DNA of 64,000 nt from Canna indica (taxonomy: Eukaryota > Streptophyta > Magnoliopsida > Zingiberales > Cannaceae). Under the pieces are notes generated by a model. That model was not told the origin of the DNA, searched no databases, and saw only the letters and a program-made list of their open reading frames with translations. The position numbers and the translations under genes are program-made. The DNA lies in contig CP136897.1 in assembly GCA_034359265.1 (NCBI GenBank), forward strand, positions 19,834,001 to 19,898,000, read 5' to 3'. Shown piece after piece: positions 38,433-49,549 of this stretch (its first letter is position 1; every line of letters begins with the position of its first letter).

Positions 38433-39566
38433 ATATATATGAACCCGCTGCCTCATTATTTGAATTGATCTTTCGCCTTATTAAGCAGAATCTTCTGTTC
38501 CAAGTGCGAAAGATGGGCAAGACTTAATTCTTCACTTCGTTGTTAATGATGTAAATGGATTAAGCACCACTTGTGCGATGTATGTAGTTAATTGTAGGTA
38601 AACTATCTCACTTTAGATGTGCTATCATTGACAGGTTTGCATTAAGGTATTGTGAATTAGCGGAAGGCAATTGGCATGGCATTTTGTTATTTAGACGATA
38701 AAGTGCAGATCGATTATTAGATATACGGGAAGTGAATCACTGGACGTGTCACTGGCTCCTGGGCTAATTGAAAGTACAATGTTTTGAGACATTAGAGTTC
38801 TAGGGGCATTAATATATGTAGATTCAAGGGCTGCAGAAAAAAAATCAACTACATGATATTTACTATTTCTAATATTTTGCATGGATGTCCATATAAAGCA
38901 TTCTTTAAGTTATAAATACAATTAATTGGTATGATGACATAAGAAATTAAGAATGATGAATGTGGTCCTATATTAAAAGGAAAGAAATCGTTTCAACCAA
39001 AAGATTTACTCATTCTCATTTAAATTCCTTGCTCTTTAGGTGTATATATATTAACAAGAGTTTCAGATTCAAGATCTAATGATGACTTGATAATGTGCCC
39101 TTTTCATTTGGGAGACTGACATTACCAATTCAGTAAAGATCAACAATACATGCAACCATCTAATTCAAGACAATCCAATGTTTTTTAAAAAATTGAGATT
39201 TCAAACAATTATCTCCCACTGCTGGAATCTAGTAGTTCACTAATGAATTGAGAAATCTCAACTATTTTATGGTTGTGCTAAAAATAGGAGCAAAAGAGTA
39301 ACCCATGCAATGGTCACTGACTTCTCTCTCTGCTGTTTGAGCTGATATAGCTGTAAGCATGCTTTCAAATTCTGAGGCTGCCTCCACCAATATCATAGAG
39401 CACCAAACTTAGCCTGCAAATGCAGAGTCCAAGAAACACGAAGTTCCATCTATGCAATCGCATTTTCTGCAAGGCTTCACCTTCCTAGAATAGTGTAGAT
39501 TGTTCACAAGATTGCTGGAAATGTAGACGGAATCAGCTCCTGTCATAATAATGAAGGCAAGGAAAG
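38433..39566. other. Convergent intergenic region between histone deacetylase and carrier
   Basis: This holds the 3' ends of two genes facing each other. No further gene or transposon was recognised. Confidence 0.6.
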
Positions 39567-41663
39567 TCAAGTGCGGGACCCTGCTGCTTGGATGTTAGAG
39601 CTTCGATCTAGTGATAAATTGGTGACCTCAGGAACATCATCATCTAATTCCTCATTGAAGTTATCTCTAAGGAACTCCACTGCCATGAAGGTGAGGGCTG
39701 AAGCTGGGACATACCACATTATTCTAGGTACACTCCCTTTAAACAAACCACTAAAGCCCTCAGCCAACCATATTCTTTTTAAAGCATCCAGCCATCCCTT
39801 GTACCTGCCAAATTCCATACTCCGTGAAACTAATTAAAACTAATCACTTAAGTACCCGCTATAAGTAACCTACTAATTAACTAAGGGGGCACAACCTTGC
39901 AGTTCAACATGATGATGTTGTTCAGAGAACAATGTCACCACAAAACAATGTCAGAGAACAACATGATGAGGTATTCTGGTTTAGGGTGCACAAATTTGCA
40001 TTCGTTGCTTTCGTGATTATTCGCTATCAATAAACAAAAATATTGGAGTCTTAACGAAAAATAAGGATATTTAAATGGGAAAAAATAGGTAGGAACGATG
40101 TAAACTGCTGCAACCATGTACCAATTACAAATTATACTACTGCTTCACAAGATATAGATGCAGCACTAAATATAGCTAATTTATTCTTAAGACAATATTT
40201 AAAACCAAGTATTGCACCTTATAGTTGATCCCTGTACTTGCAATCTTGTCTTGATCACATCCATAGGAGTTGTAAGATAGGCACTTAATCCTGCAAAACA
40301 AGAGCAGTAAAAATTTGGCAGTATGCACCATTATATTAAATATTACTAGTTCATGCAAGCTCACAGGAAATAGAAATTGCACACTTGACAACAAACTCAA
40401 ACATCTATTCCAGCAGATTTAGAGTAGTAGCTCACCACCAGCCAATCCTCCTAAAACCAGACCTTCAAAAGAACTGGCAACTTGTAGGTCAGCATTGGTA
40501 AAAAAGTTCTGCTGTCCGTACTCTGACATTTCCTTGAGTGCTTCATAAAAGGTTACCTGCAGGTGGCAAAACAAGTGTTTCTATTAGTACAATAACAAGA
40601 AACTTCACATGGCACATGTTCAACAAGAACGCAAGTTTGAAGAGTCAAATACTAGTGTGATGGACAATATTTATCTGTATAGTATATATGAGATCCTTCA
40701 GGAGAGGTAGATATTATTAGGTTGAACCCAAGTTTGGCCAGCAGTTATTAGCAATGACCTAAGAATTAATTCAATTAACTAAAAATCTCTAACAAGTATA
40801 ATTTCATAAATAACAAAAAGAAAATGAACAAGAATGTAAAATACCCTAACAAACAAGCAGAAATTACAACATTATTCATAAAGCAACACCAGTCCTGGAG
40901 AAAGGTGAAAGAAAAGTCTACTTCTAACGTAATATAAAAGGGGAATAGAAATATAAACAAAAACCACAGTGCAAATGACAGTAGCAATCTACATGAAAAA
41001 AATAACCAGGATTTCAGCATACCATAAGACCAGCAAAAGGCACATCCCTTGCAAGTGTAGACCAATACCTACAGAATGAAGGACAAGGAATTCAGTTATA
41101 CCAATATGCGTGACCAAAAAAAATGTATGCATAAACAGAGGATCTAGCTTGGGTTAGAATTGGGAAGAAATCTACAGGAAGTATTTTTAAGGGATAGTGG
41201 GTGTTACGGAAAGCTTGGGACAAAGGTTAGAGTATTGGCGAGAACAAAAAAATAGAAACGAAAAAGTCTCTCCTCTGCTTGCATATTCAATAAACCACAG
41301 AACATTTGATAAACAACACTTGAATTGCATAAAATCAAGTCATCTACTTAATCAGCACACATCAAACTTGGGACTAAATAGGTATATGCATATATACTCA
41401 AATGCCAAAGCACATTCTAAATGTGAATAAGAGTTTAAGGAAAACATTGTACCCGGCAAATAAACCTCTCAGTCCATGCTGCTTCCAAATTGAATGGCCT
41501 GCTTGAAACATTCCAGTATAATAACCATACATCTTCTCCCCTGGCTTACGAGAGATGTTTTCTTTCATAAATGTTGATGTCCAAGATTTTCTCGTGCCTT
41601 GTACCTGCATTCGTAACTTCACCACTTCACATGGTACATACACAAAAGAACCAAGTGTATCTC

Positions 41664-42590
41664 CTGAAAATGGAACGGATTTGAAATTAAAATTGGTTAT
41701 CATGGCATTTTTTCTTGAGATATCAGCTATCAAGTTGCTAAAGAATATAATAATAATATTCTTCAAACTTACTGAAAGGCAGTTGTAAATAAGTTACAAC
41801 TTATATAGAATCAAGAAAAGCAAGACAATTAGCAAATACATCCTTAATCCAAGAATGGCTGAACTGTTTTACAGTACACTTAATAAGTGGCATGGTTTTG
41901 TCAACACTATTATGAATAGAAGGGCCACTTCAGCTACATAAAGGGGTAGATCACTTCTCACATGTTTTTTTCCCAGATATCAGTATTGTATTTATTCACA
42001 ACTAGTGAATCCATGTTGCAATTTGCAAGTAAGCTTCAGATTGTTCCTTAACAAGACTGGAATACTGGATGCAGTCATTGTTGGCAATTGTTAAGTACCT
42101 GTAGTATTTGCATATGATTTGCACCATATGTGGAGTTCAAAATAAGATCCTTTTTGAACAATACATGTCTTTCACATACAACGATAAAAATGAGTAACCC
42201 TCCATTGAATGGCAGTCCCCAAAAAACGTATTCGTAGAAATATTTGGAAGAAAAAAGGGTATTTAACTGCATTAAAGGCTTTTTCTTTAGCAAAATCGGT
42301 TTCCACAGGACGTTCAAAAAGTTTTTTGTGCAACAAACAAATAATAAAGTCTTAGAATAATCGGACTTGCAGATACATCAACATGAAATAAGACAACATA
42401 ACCTGGAATAGCTACAAGGAATGACCATGCATCATTATCATCATCTTGTGCGTGTTTTGTTATATGATATCAAGAAAATCATCACAATGTACTTCAAGAA
42501 ATGTAATGAAAGCAGATATGATATAAATGGTGTCAAGTATTGTGTCTACTTTTGCGATTTAATGGAAGGCTAGCACAGGTAATATGAGAT
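41664..42590. other. Carrier intron DNA without recognisable elements
   Basis: Left part of the large carrier intron. No coding block or transposon end was seen here. Confidence 0.55.
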
Positions 42591-42594
42591 ACTT

Positions 42595-43009
42595 GCCAAG
42601 GAAACCTAAATGTAAAATTGTATGTTATTTATATATTGGCAGGGAAGCTATCCTATTCATTCTTTCTTATGTCCCCATAAGCACGCGGTGGAAGTACTTC
42701 CATGAACAAAAGAAGAGACTAGCTGTTGTGACCAAGAGTCTAAGTAGAGTGATACTGAAGGACCTGAGAATAACCTCAGAAGGAGGCTCCAAAGAATGTA
42801 CTAAACCAGTAGTGTAAAATGGATGACCAGTAGGATAACAATGTAAAGAATATCATTAATACTTATTATGGTTCCTCTTTCCACAATAAGTGCACTTAAG
42901 GCAACCTTGACCAAAACCACGGCCTCTCATTTGTCGAGACCACTTCCAAATCAAGATCACTAATAGGCTCTGCAGAAGATAAAGGAATAGTGGAGCACAG
43001 ATCAAGGGT
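42595..43009 (-). mobile_element. Copia gag remnant with zinc knuckle, distal part, plus LTR-like piece
   Basis: On the minus strand, 42860-42925 reads RGRGFGQGCLKCTYCGKRNH, a Copia gag zinc knuckle (C-x2-C-x4-H), with gag-like sequence on both sides. The stretch 42604-42690 resembles 46744-46830 in direct orientation (CCTAAATGTAAAATTGTATG), suggesting an LTR remnant. The gag piece is separated from its N-terminal part by the hAT insertion. Confidence 0.65.
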
Positions 43010-43494
43010 AGGCAAGGTAGAGGTGGCAACGGGCTGGGTCAGCCCATGGGCGGCTCGGACCCGGCCCGGTTTCGAGTCGGGCAGGGCCCAGCACGGCTGT
43101 GCCCAGAAGACGGGCCGAGCTCGCCTTCTGGGCACGCGGACCGTGCTCGGCACGGCCCGCGTGCTCTGGGCGAGCACGGGAGGCCTGGCGTGCGCTAGGC
43201 CTACGTCAGCCCAAGCCAGACTTGGCTCGGGCCGACAAATATTTTTTATTAAAAAAAAAATCTATAAATACCCCCTCCTCTTCTTTATTTCTTCTATCTT
43301 CATCTTCAACTCTTTCTCTTAATCCTCAACTCTCAACTCTCATTTCTCAACTCTCTTACTCCCAACGATCAACAACATTTTAAGCTCATCAAGAAGCCAA
43401 GGATTCAAGATTGTTGTTAATTTTTTTTAATCTCTTCAATTTGTTTCATTGATTAGTATGATATTTATAATTTTTATATTTTTAATTTATACTA

Positions 43495-44915
43495 ATGGCG
43501 GATGGAGATTTTTCAGGTTATACTCCACAAACTAGATCAAATATGTTAGAAGAAATGTCTCATGCTACTCCTACCACTCAACAAAATCAAAACATAGAGA
43601 TAAGTCTATCTATTAATTTATGTCCATTGGGTAGAAAAAAAAGTATGGTTTGGGAATATTTTGAGAAAATTATTGAACCTGATGGCACCATAACAAAAGC
43701 CCGGTGCAAAAAATGTCAAAAAAAATTTTCGGCTTCAACAACCGGAGGAACTGGTCATTTATTACGTCATGCAAAGGGTCATGACACTAAGGTTACACAA
43801 GCTCAACAAATTCTTAATTTATTGTTCAATGAACTTGCAAAATAAGAGATGTTATTAGATATATGCATTCTTCAAAAGCAAGAACACAAGAATTTGAAAA
43901 ATTATATCAATCTTTTAATAAATCATTTAAAAAATTTAATGGTGATGTTATTACTAGATGAAATTCAACATATCATATGCTTATGTCTACAATAAGATAT
44001 CAAGATATTCTTACAATGTTTTACAATTAAAATATGTCTGGTGATCCAATTAATAATAATGATTGGTTAGTTGCTGGGCATATTACTCAAATTTTAGAAC
44101 TTTTTAATAAAGCTATCGAACAACTTTCCGGTGTTTATTATCCTACATGTAATTTAACTCTTTCACATTAGTTCGTATTAGTGAAGTATTTTCTTCATAT
44201 AGACACCATCCTTTATTTGCACAAATTATTTCTTTAATGGAATCTAAATTTAAAAAGTATTGGTCAGATATAGCTAGTTTATTTTGTTTAGCAATATGTT
44301 TAGATCCTAGAATGAAAATTGATGGTTTAAATATGTTGTTAGATGATTATTATAACAATATGGAATTAGATAATGTTGAAGAAAAAAAATTAAAATTTCA
44401 AATTTATTGAATTCTATATTTGTATTTTACGCTTCAAAATTTGGTGATACAATTACAAATAAAACATCTTCTTCTTCTAGATTAAGAGATGATGGTGGAA
44501 ATAGTATTAATTCTCAATTTGGTCGTAGAATAAAAAAAACTAAATCTACTAATTTTAATGAATACTTTTTTTTCTAGATCATAATCATTCTGAAGAAATA
44601 GATGATAATGAAATTTTAGCATGGTGGAAAAAACAAGAAAATACGTATCCTATTATTTCCTTCATGGCACATGATATACTAACTGTTCTTGTGTCTACAG
44701 TAGCTTCCGAGTCTTATTTTAGTGCAGGAAATAGAATTCTCGACGAAAAAAGAAGCCGAATGAGTGAAGAAACGGTTGAAATGTGCATTTGCTTAAAAGA
44801 CTGGTTGGATGCTGAAGATAGATTACAAGATAAGGGAGGACACGACACTTCATCATCGGGAGAGGAGGAAGCTCAAACAAGCGAAGCTGGTGCTGCTGGT
44901 CCAAGTACAAGTTAA
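43495..44915 (+). pseudogene. hAT transposase pseudogene (BED finger and hATC domain)
   Basis: The first block, 43495-43845, begins MADGDFSGYTPQTRSN and contains a BED zinc finger (VWEYFEKI, ARCKKCQKKFSAST, HLLRHAKGH), which binds transposon ends. The middle (43846-44577) keeps pieces of the catalytic region (RYMHSSKARTQEFEKLY, NNNDWLVAGHI, QILELFNKAIEQLSGVYYPT) but with many stops. The last block, about 44578-44915, is the hATC dimerisation domain (EILAWWKKQENTYPIISF, VASESYFSAGNRILDEKRS, CLKDWLD) with an acidic Ser-rich tail. A large part of the N-terminal catalytic region seems deleted right after the BED finger. Inactive. Confidence 0.88.
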
Positions 44916-45408
44916 ATCACCGGGACTACGGGTGATTAAAAATGTAAAAAGAACTACGTAGATCTCATCCTTCTATAGTTAATCATTGGGGAGCACAAGT
45001 TTAGCTATAGAAGGTACGTAGACACCCTTTTAAGGTGCGGCCTATTATAATATTAAAAAAATTATTTTATCATTGGATGAATATTTTTGTATTAAAGATA
45101 AATAAAAATTTAATTATAATTTGATTTTTTAAAATTTTTTTTATTAATTTGTACTGTGTTACATATAAAAAATGTGTTAAAAAATATATAATAAAATTTA
45201 GTACAATGATTAATAAAATTAGAGGTCCAAGTTCAAAATTAACCCGTAATCATTAATTTTTAAAATTAAATTTTAAACCTTTAAAAATTTAAATTTAAAA
45301 ATTTAAATTAAATAATTAATTTTCGGGCCGGCCGGCTGGCTCGGGCTGTGCTTGGCTGCCAATGGTTCGGGCCGACCCGAGCCCGGGCACGGCCCGTTGC
45401 CACCTCCA
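44916..45408. other. 3' non-coding part of the hAT element
   Basis: AT-rich DNA followed by the GC-rich right end. The minus-strand ORFs over the GC-rich tail are not genes. Confidence 0.7.
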
Positions 45409-45416
45409 AGGCAAGG

Positions 45417-45950
45417 TGCTCCCCAAAATATGTTGTTCCACTGACTCATACTTAAGACACACCATGTGGAGGAAGAAGATAGTGAGAAAGTTGTTGATGA
45501 GCTCACGTATGACCTTGACATCTGGAATAACCTCCAATAAATCACTAAATTTGGTCGCCACAACCTAATAATGAACAACATGAGTGATCATGTCCTCATT
45601 TGACCGTCGCAACTCACATCATATAAGTGAGGTAGGTCATGCTGTACAATCTCCAAGCATGCTCTCATATAGAACACAGATCTAAATGCTTCAAAAGATA
45701 AGTGATGGATTAATAGATTGTCATAGGAGTGCCAAAAGTTGAACATCTAGTTTTGTCTATGCGGCTTTGTTAGTTTCATCAATATTTGACGGTGTTCTAT
45801 AGAGGTAATCTGATTGACCTTGTCCCATAAACCACACCTCAACATCGGCCGACCATGAAGCATGATTTTTTCCATTAAGTTTCTTCGTAGTAATAAGTAA
45901 TAACAAAGTATATAGTCAAGGATGCCATTGGTGTGACAATGATTGGAGAG
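45417..45950 (-). pseudogene. Copia gag remnant, N-terminal part
   Basis: Minus strand from about 45910: KLNGKNHASWSADVEVWFMG followed by GQSDYL, TKLDVQLLALL and QSINPSL, the characteristic start of a plant Copia gag. In-frame TAG and TGA codons (for example AA-stop-TKLD and ALL-stop-QSI) show it is dead. It continues across the hAT insertion to the zinc knuckle at about 42900. Confidence 0.8.
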
Positions 45951-46535
45951 CATTGTTCAATTGAATTGGTTACACTTGTTCAAACAAATTGGTTGCACTG
46001 TTCAAAGTAGAGAGAAAGACCAGATCCAATGGAGTAGCACAAGTGACCACGGGATCAAGACATTGGCTGAGAAGTGAGCAACACAATTCAAAGCACAAGA
46101 GAACAAGTCTATTCAAAGAACAAGGTGGCAAAAGCAAGAGGCGGAGACTTCTGATGGCAACTTTGGCGATATTGATGGGGAAGAAATCTGTTGTCGGTGC
46201 ATGGGAAGAAGTCCGTCATAGAACGTGAGAAGAGGCACAAGGGAAGAAGTTGGCTGCCCAAGTGGCAGCTAGGATTAAGCGTAAGGCACGAGAACGCACA
46301 ACCACATAAGGAGGGGAGTGACGTGCCCTGCGATGATGTCATTGGCGTCGCAGGCTTGCGCTGTAGACGTGGGCGCATCGCATTGCGCCCTGTGCTGCTG
46401 TCATGAGCACATGGAATCGCACCCCGCTGCACGCAACTCATGTTGTCGTTGCAGGAGTTGCGAGTGCGTGAAGGATCACAGGCGTGTGGGACTGCAGGCA
46501 CGTTAGGGATTTTTTTGGCTTTTCCCATTCATGAG
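45951..46535. other. Unassigned part of the Copia-like nest
   Basis: A moderately GC-rich stretch between the minus-strand gag and the plus-strand Copia 3' end. No conserved protein block was recognised in any frame; the ORFs here are low-complexity and probably spurious. Confidence 0.45.
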
Positions 46536-46880
46536 AAGACAAAGCACGTAAAAATTGAATGTTACTTTATCAGGAAAAAAAGTGCAGTCCAAAGAGATCG
46601 ATAACCATGTCATTTGTGAGTTCGTGTGATCAGTTGGCTAATATGCTAACTAAATCTTTGAGTGGTTCTTGAATAATCTACATTTGTAACAAGTTGGGTT
46701 TGCATAATAATTTTAGCTCCAACTTAAGGTGGGAGTGTTAATGGACCTAAATGTAAATTTGTATGTTAATTTTATATATTGGTAGAGAGGGAGCTACCCG
46801 ATTCATTCTTTATTTTCTACCCATGTTTCTCCTGTACATATAATCAACTGTATTTAATTATAAATCAGTCCATGTAAAAT
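46536..46880 (+). mobile_element. 3' end of a Copia element: RNase H tail, polypurine tract and LTR start
   Basis: Plus strand. KIECYFIRKKVQSKEI and, after a frame change, FVSSCDQLANMLTKSLSG are the standard end of Copia RNase H. After ICNKLG and a short gap comes the polypurine tract AAGGTGGGAG, then TGTTAATGGACCTAAATG, the expected start of a 3' LTR. The LTR's right border is unclear. The strand is opposite to the nearby gag remnant. Confidence 0.75.
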
Positions 46881-46942
46881 AAAGTTAAGGTCCAGAAAGA
46901 TAGCATTTAAGAAAACTGTACAGATTCAAGATAGTTTTAAAC

Positions 46943-47568
46943 ATGGTTATCGAATCGCACGATTCGGAATCGCGAATCGTGCGATCCGATGCGATTCGTG
47001 TAAGCGGCGATTCGAATCGCGGCGTTTTTTTTTTCTTCTTAGCAGCGTCTTCTTCCTTGCACGCTCGCCGGCGCGTGTGCTTGTGGTTTCTTCACTCGCC
47101 AGCCAAGTCGCGAGTCGCGACTTCTCCTCTCCGCCTCGCTCGCGACTTCTCCTCTCCGCCTCGCCGGCATAGTCGCGAGTCGCGACTGCTACACTCTGCC
47201 TCGCCGACACAGTCGCGAGTCGCGACTGCTACACTCCGACTTCATCAGTCGGGTTCAAGTCTTCAACAGAGTCGGGTTCCTGCTTGCTTCAACAGAGCCG
47301 CTTCATCAGTCTGCTCCAAGTCTTCAAGAGAGCCGCTTCGTCTGCTTCAAGCCTTCAAGGCTTCAACAGTGGCCGAGCCTTGCTTCAACAGTGTTGCTTC
47401 CATAATTTTATTTGCACAGTCCTTCCTCAATCCTCTTTGACTCATATGACTTGTATATAAGTAACTTTTCATGTATCTTCTGAATCTTACGATTCGATAC
47501 GATTCACGATTCACGATTCAAAATTTAGCCTCGCGATTCACGTTGTGAATTGCGATTCGATAACCTTG
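46943..47568. mobile_element. Foldback/MULE-like non-autonomous element with 9-bp target duplication
   Basis: Flanked by the perfect 9-bp repeat GTTTTAAAC (46934-46942 and 47569-47577). Ends are ATGGTTATCGAATCGCACG on the left and the complement CAAGGTTATCGAATCGC on the right. Both arms are made of overlapping GATTCG/CGAATC palindromes. The core is GC-rich with repeated AGTCGCGAGTCGCGACT. The 9-bp duplication suggests Mutator-type transposition. Arg/Ser-rich ORFs over the core look like chance ORFs. Confidence 0.8.
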
Positions 47569-47998
47569 GTTTTAAACTTTTTCAATTAGCTATTCTGAAC
47601 GGAAAGTAAAACTGCCAGCCTCTTATTTCCATTTTGCACTCTTTAATGATAAAGTAACAAAACAATATTCCTCATGTAGACAGATGATGGGAAAAATTGA
47701 AGAGCAGAAGTACTGTCATATCATGTTATATGACATTTATGATCTAGAGTATAAGAAGCAAATTGTTAAGGAGAAAACTGTCTTTTAAGAAAGAACCTTG
47801 AAATTTTGATTATAAGTAATATTTAGAAGGCATGGCACAATCTTTTACCAATTGCTCCTGCAATGAAATGAGACCAATGACCACTAAGTCCAGGATTTAC
47901 TTTCTCCAACCACGTTTTGGTGGACTCTATGACACCAAAGTAGGTTGCACCAGTTGCTAGTGATCCAGTCACACCGGGAGTGATCCCTCTGTAAAACC

Positions 47999-48722
47999 CT
48001 GGAAAAAAGAGAGTAAACTTTATGCACATGGATGTTGATAGAATCATTATGTCTAGGTCACTCTCACCAGTTATTTCAATTTGATAGGTTCTTTTGCAAG
48101 AAAGAAACCAATTTAAAAAAAAATGCCTGAATCTCTCTACATAAATCAACTAGTATTTTGATAAGTGCATCTGGAAAGTCCATCTCCCCAACAACAAAAA
48201 GAATCTTCCAACATATGACAACCTTCAAAAATTTGCTCTAGCACTAACTCTAGGCTTTAGAGGTGCACTTTTATCCAGTTAATAAATTGAGCACCATGGA
48301 GGAAAAGCTGACCATAAAGCACATACTTTTCCCATGAAGCAATTATACCACACAAAATTATACAATATTTCTATAACACCAATAATCCAATGCATCAATT
48401 GAGTGACCCAATCTACAAGTGATACATTTCTAGACCATTATTTTGTGCAATTAAGAATATCTATATAGTTTACTGCCATCAAGAACAGACCAAGAATTCT
48501 TCATGGTATATACTTGAAGTGTGATGTGTCAATAACTTATTCAACATACAGCAGGAAGCATTTTGGATCATTGATCTAGTAGGAAGTGGAGTTTTCATAA
48601 TATATATATACCAATACTTGCTGCAGGAAAGGTAGAGAGACAAAATAAATAGTGTGGCTGGAGATTAAGCTTTAATTTTTTCACATAACTATAAAAGCCT
48701 AACTTAAAGGTTTTAACTATGA
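47999..48722. other. Carrier intron up to the duplication junction
   Basis: Sequence upstream of the carrier's first visible exon. No match to the expected first carrier exon, and no splice donor with carrier coding before it, was found on the minus strand. At 48722/48723 the sequence switches to the start of duplication copy B. Confidence 0.6.
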
Positions 48723-49549
48723 AACCGATTCTAGGTCCCAATAGGGTAGGATCCAGGTCCAAAACCTAAGAACCAGATCTTATACATAATAGGATCCGAG
48801 TATCATAAAAAATATAGGGTACTCGAACTTGCTCACCCCTTAGTTAAATACATTCGAAAAAAATCTTCTAAAGCCTCTAAAACCTAAAAATTATTAAGGG
48901 AAAACGTCTAAAATGGTCCCTCAACTATGACGGATTATTCACTTTGGTCCCACAACTATTTTTCGACTCAAGTGGGTCCCTAAAGATTTGTAATCGTCAC
49001 TTTGGTCATTGGTTGTGACCCTGCCGTTAAAAAAAACATTTGTGGCTAACGTTTGGACGATGTGGCATCGGGTTTAGTTGAATTTACTTACATGTATTAA
49101 CAGGTGCCTACATGTCTGATTAGACTATTTAAACTAATTAATTTAAATAATTCCTAACCTAAATAACAATCGACGGACGCAACTCTCCCCCAAATCCCTC
49201 ACTCTCGATGCAACTCACCCCTAATCCCTCACACTCTCCCTTCTAAATCCCTCACTATCGACGAGGACAACCGAAAGATAGAGAACAAGCGCACCAGAAG
49301 GATGTTGAGGACCTCAAGAAATTCGCGAGGTTGTCGTAAAAGAAAAAGGACCAATTTGTAACCCGTTGTTCCAACTCTTTCACCACTACCACCTTTCAAT
49401 CCTATAGTCAAAGAAGATAAACCCTAGACTGTGAATGATAAATGCGCTTTTTGATTAGTTGTGTTTTGGTAAACCCTAGACTGTGAATGATATATCTGCT
49501 TTTTGATTAGTTGTGTATTATAATTATACATGCTCATTATGATTTTTAG

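Larger units (their letters stand above)
43018..45408 (+). mobile_element. hAT transposon with 8-bp target duplication
   Basis: Flanked by the perfect 8-bp direct repeat AGGCAAGG (43010-43017 and 45409-45416). Inverted ends are TAGAGGTGGCAACGGGC on the left and GCCCGTTGCCACCTCCA on the right, the GGTGGCAA type common in plant hAT elements. Both ends carry GC-rich repeats of GGGC/CGGCCC. The 2.4-kb element encodes a broken hAT transposase on the plus strand and sits inside a Copia gag remnant within the carrier intron. Confidence 0.95.
39567..47998 (-). pseudogene. Mitochondrial carrier family gene, 5'-truncated and frameshifted
   Basis: Minus strand. Six exons are visible: 47849-47998, 41453-41663, 41023-41068, 40436-40556, 40217-40290 and 39567-39804 (stop TGA 39567-39569). 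They encode GFYRGITPGVTGSLATGATY, GDTLGSFVYVPCEVVKLRMQ, MYGYYTGMFQAGHSIWKQHG, YWSTLARDVPFAGLM, EGLVLGGLAGG, LSAYLTTP and RYKGWLDALKRIWLAEGF. This matches, from memory, a plant mitochondrial carrier group that includes Arabidopsis At1g74240 (substrate unproven, SAM-carrier related). The exon with the first transmembrane repeat was not found to the right, before the duplication junction at 48722. In 40217-40290 an extra C (run 40260-40262) shifts the frame exactly in the PMDVIKTRLQ carrier signature. All introns keep GT-AG. The roughly 6.2-kb intron 41664-47848 is full of transposons. Confidence 0.8.

Noticed and set aside
42896..43383. GC-rich ORFs on both strands at the hAT left end
   Set aside because: They cover the GC-rich inverted end of the hAT element and are not conserved protein sequence.
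45989..46528. Several ORFs of 60-140 residues on both strands
   Set aside because: No family motifs, and they overlap on opposite strands in a retroelement nest.
46943..47440. 165-residue Arg/Ser-rich ORF
   Set aside because: It begins at the first base of the foldback element and runs over its CG-rich repeats, with no domain.
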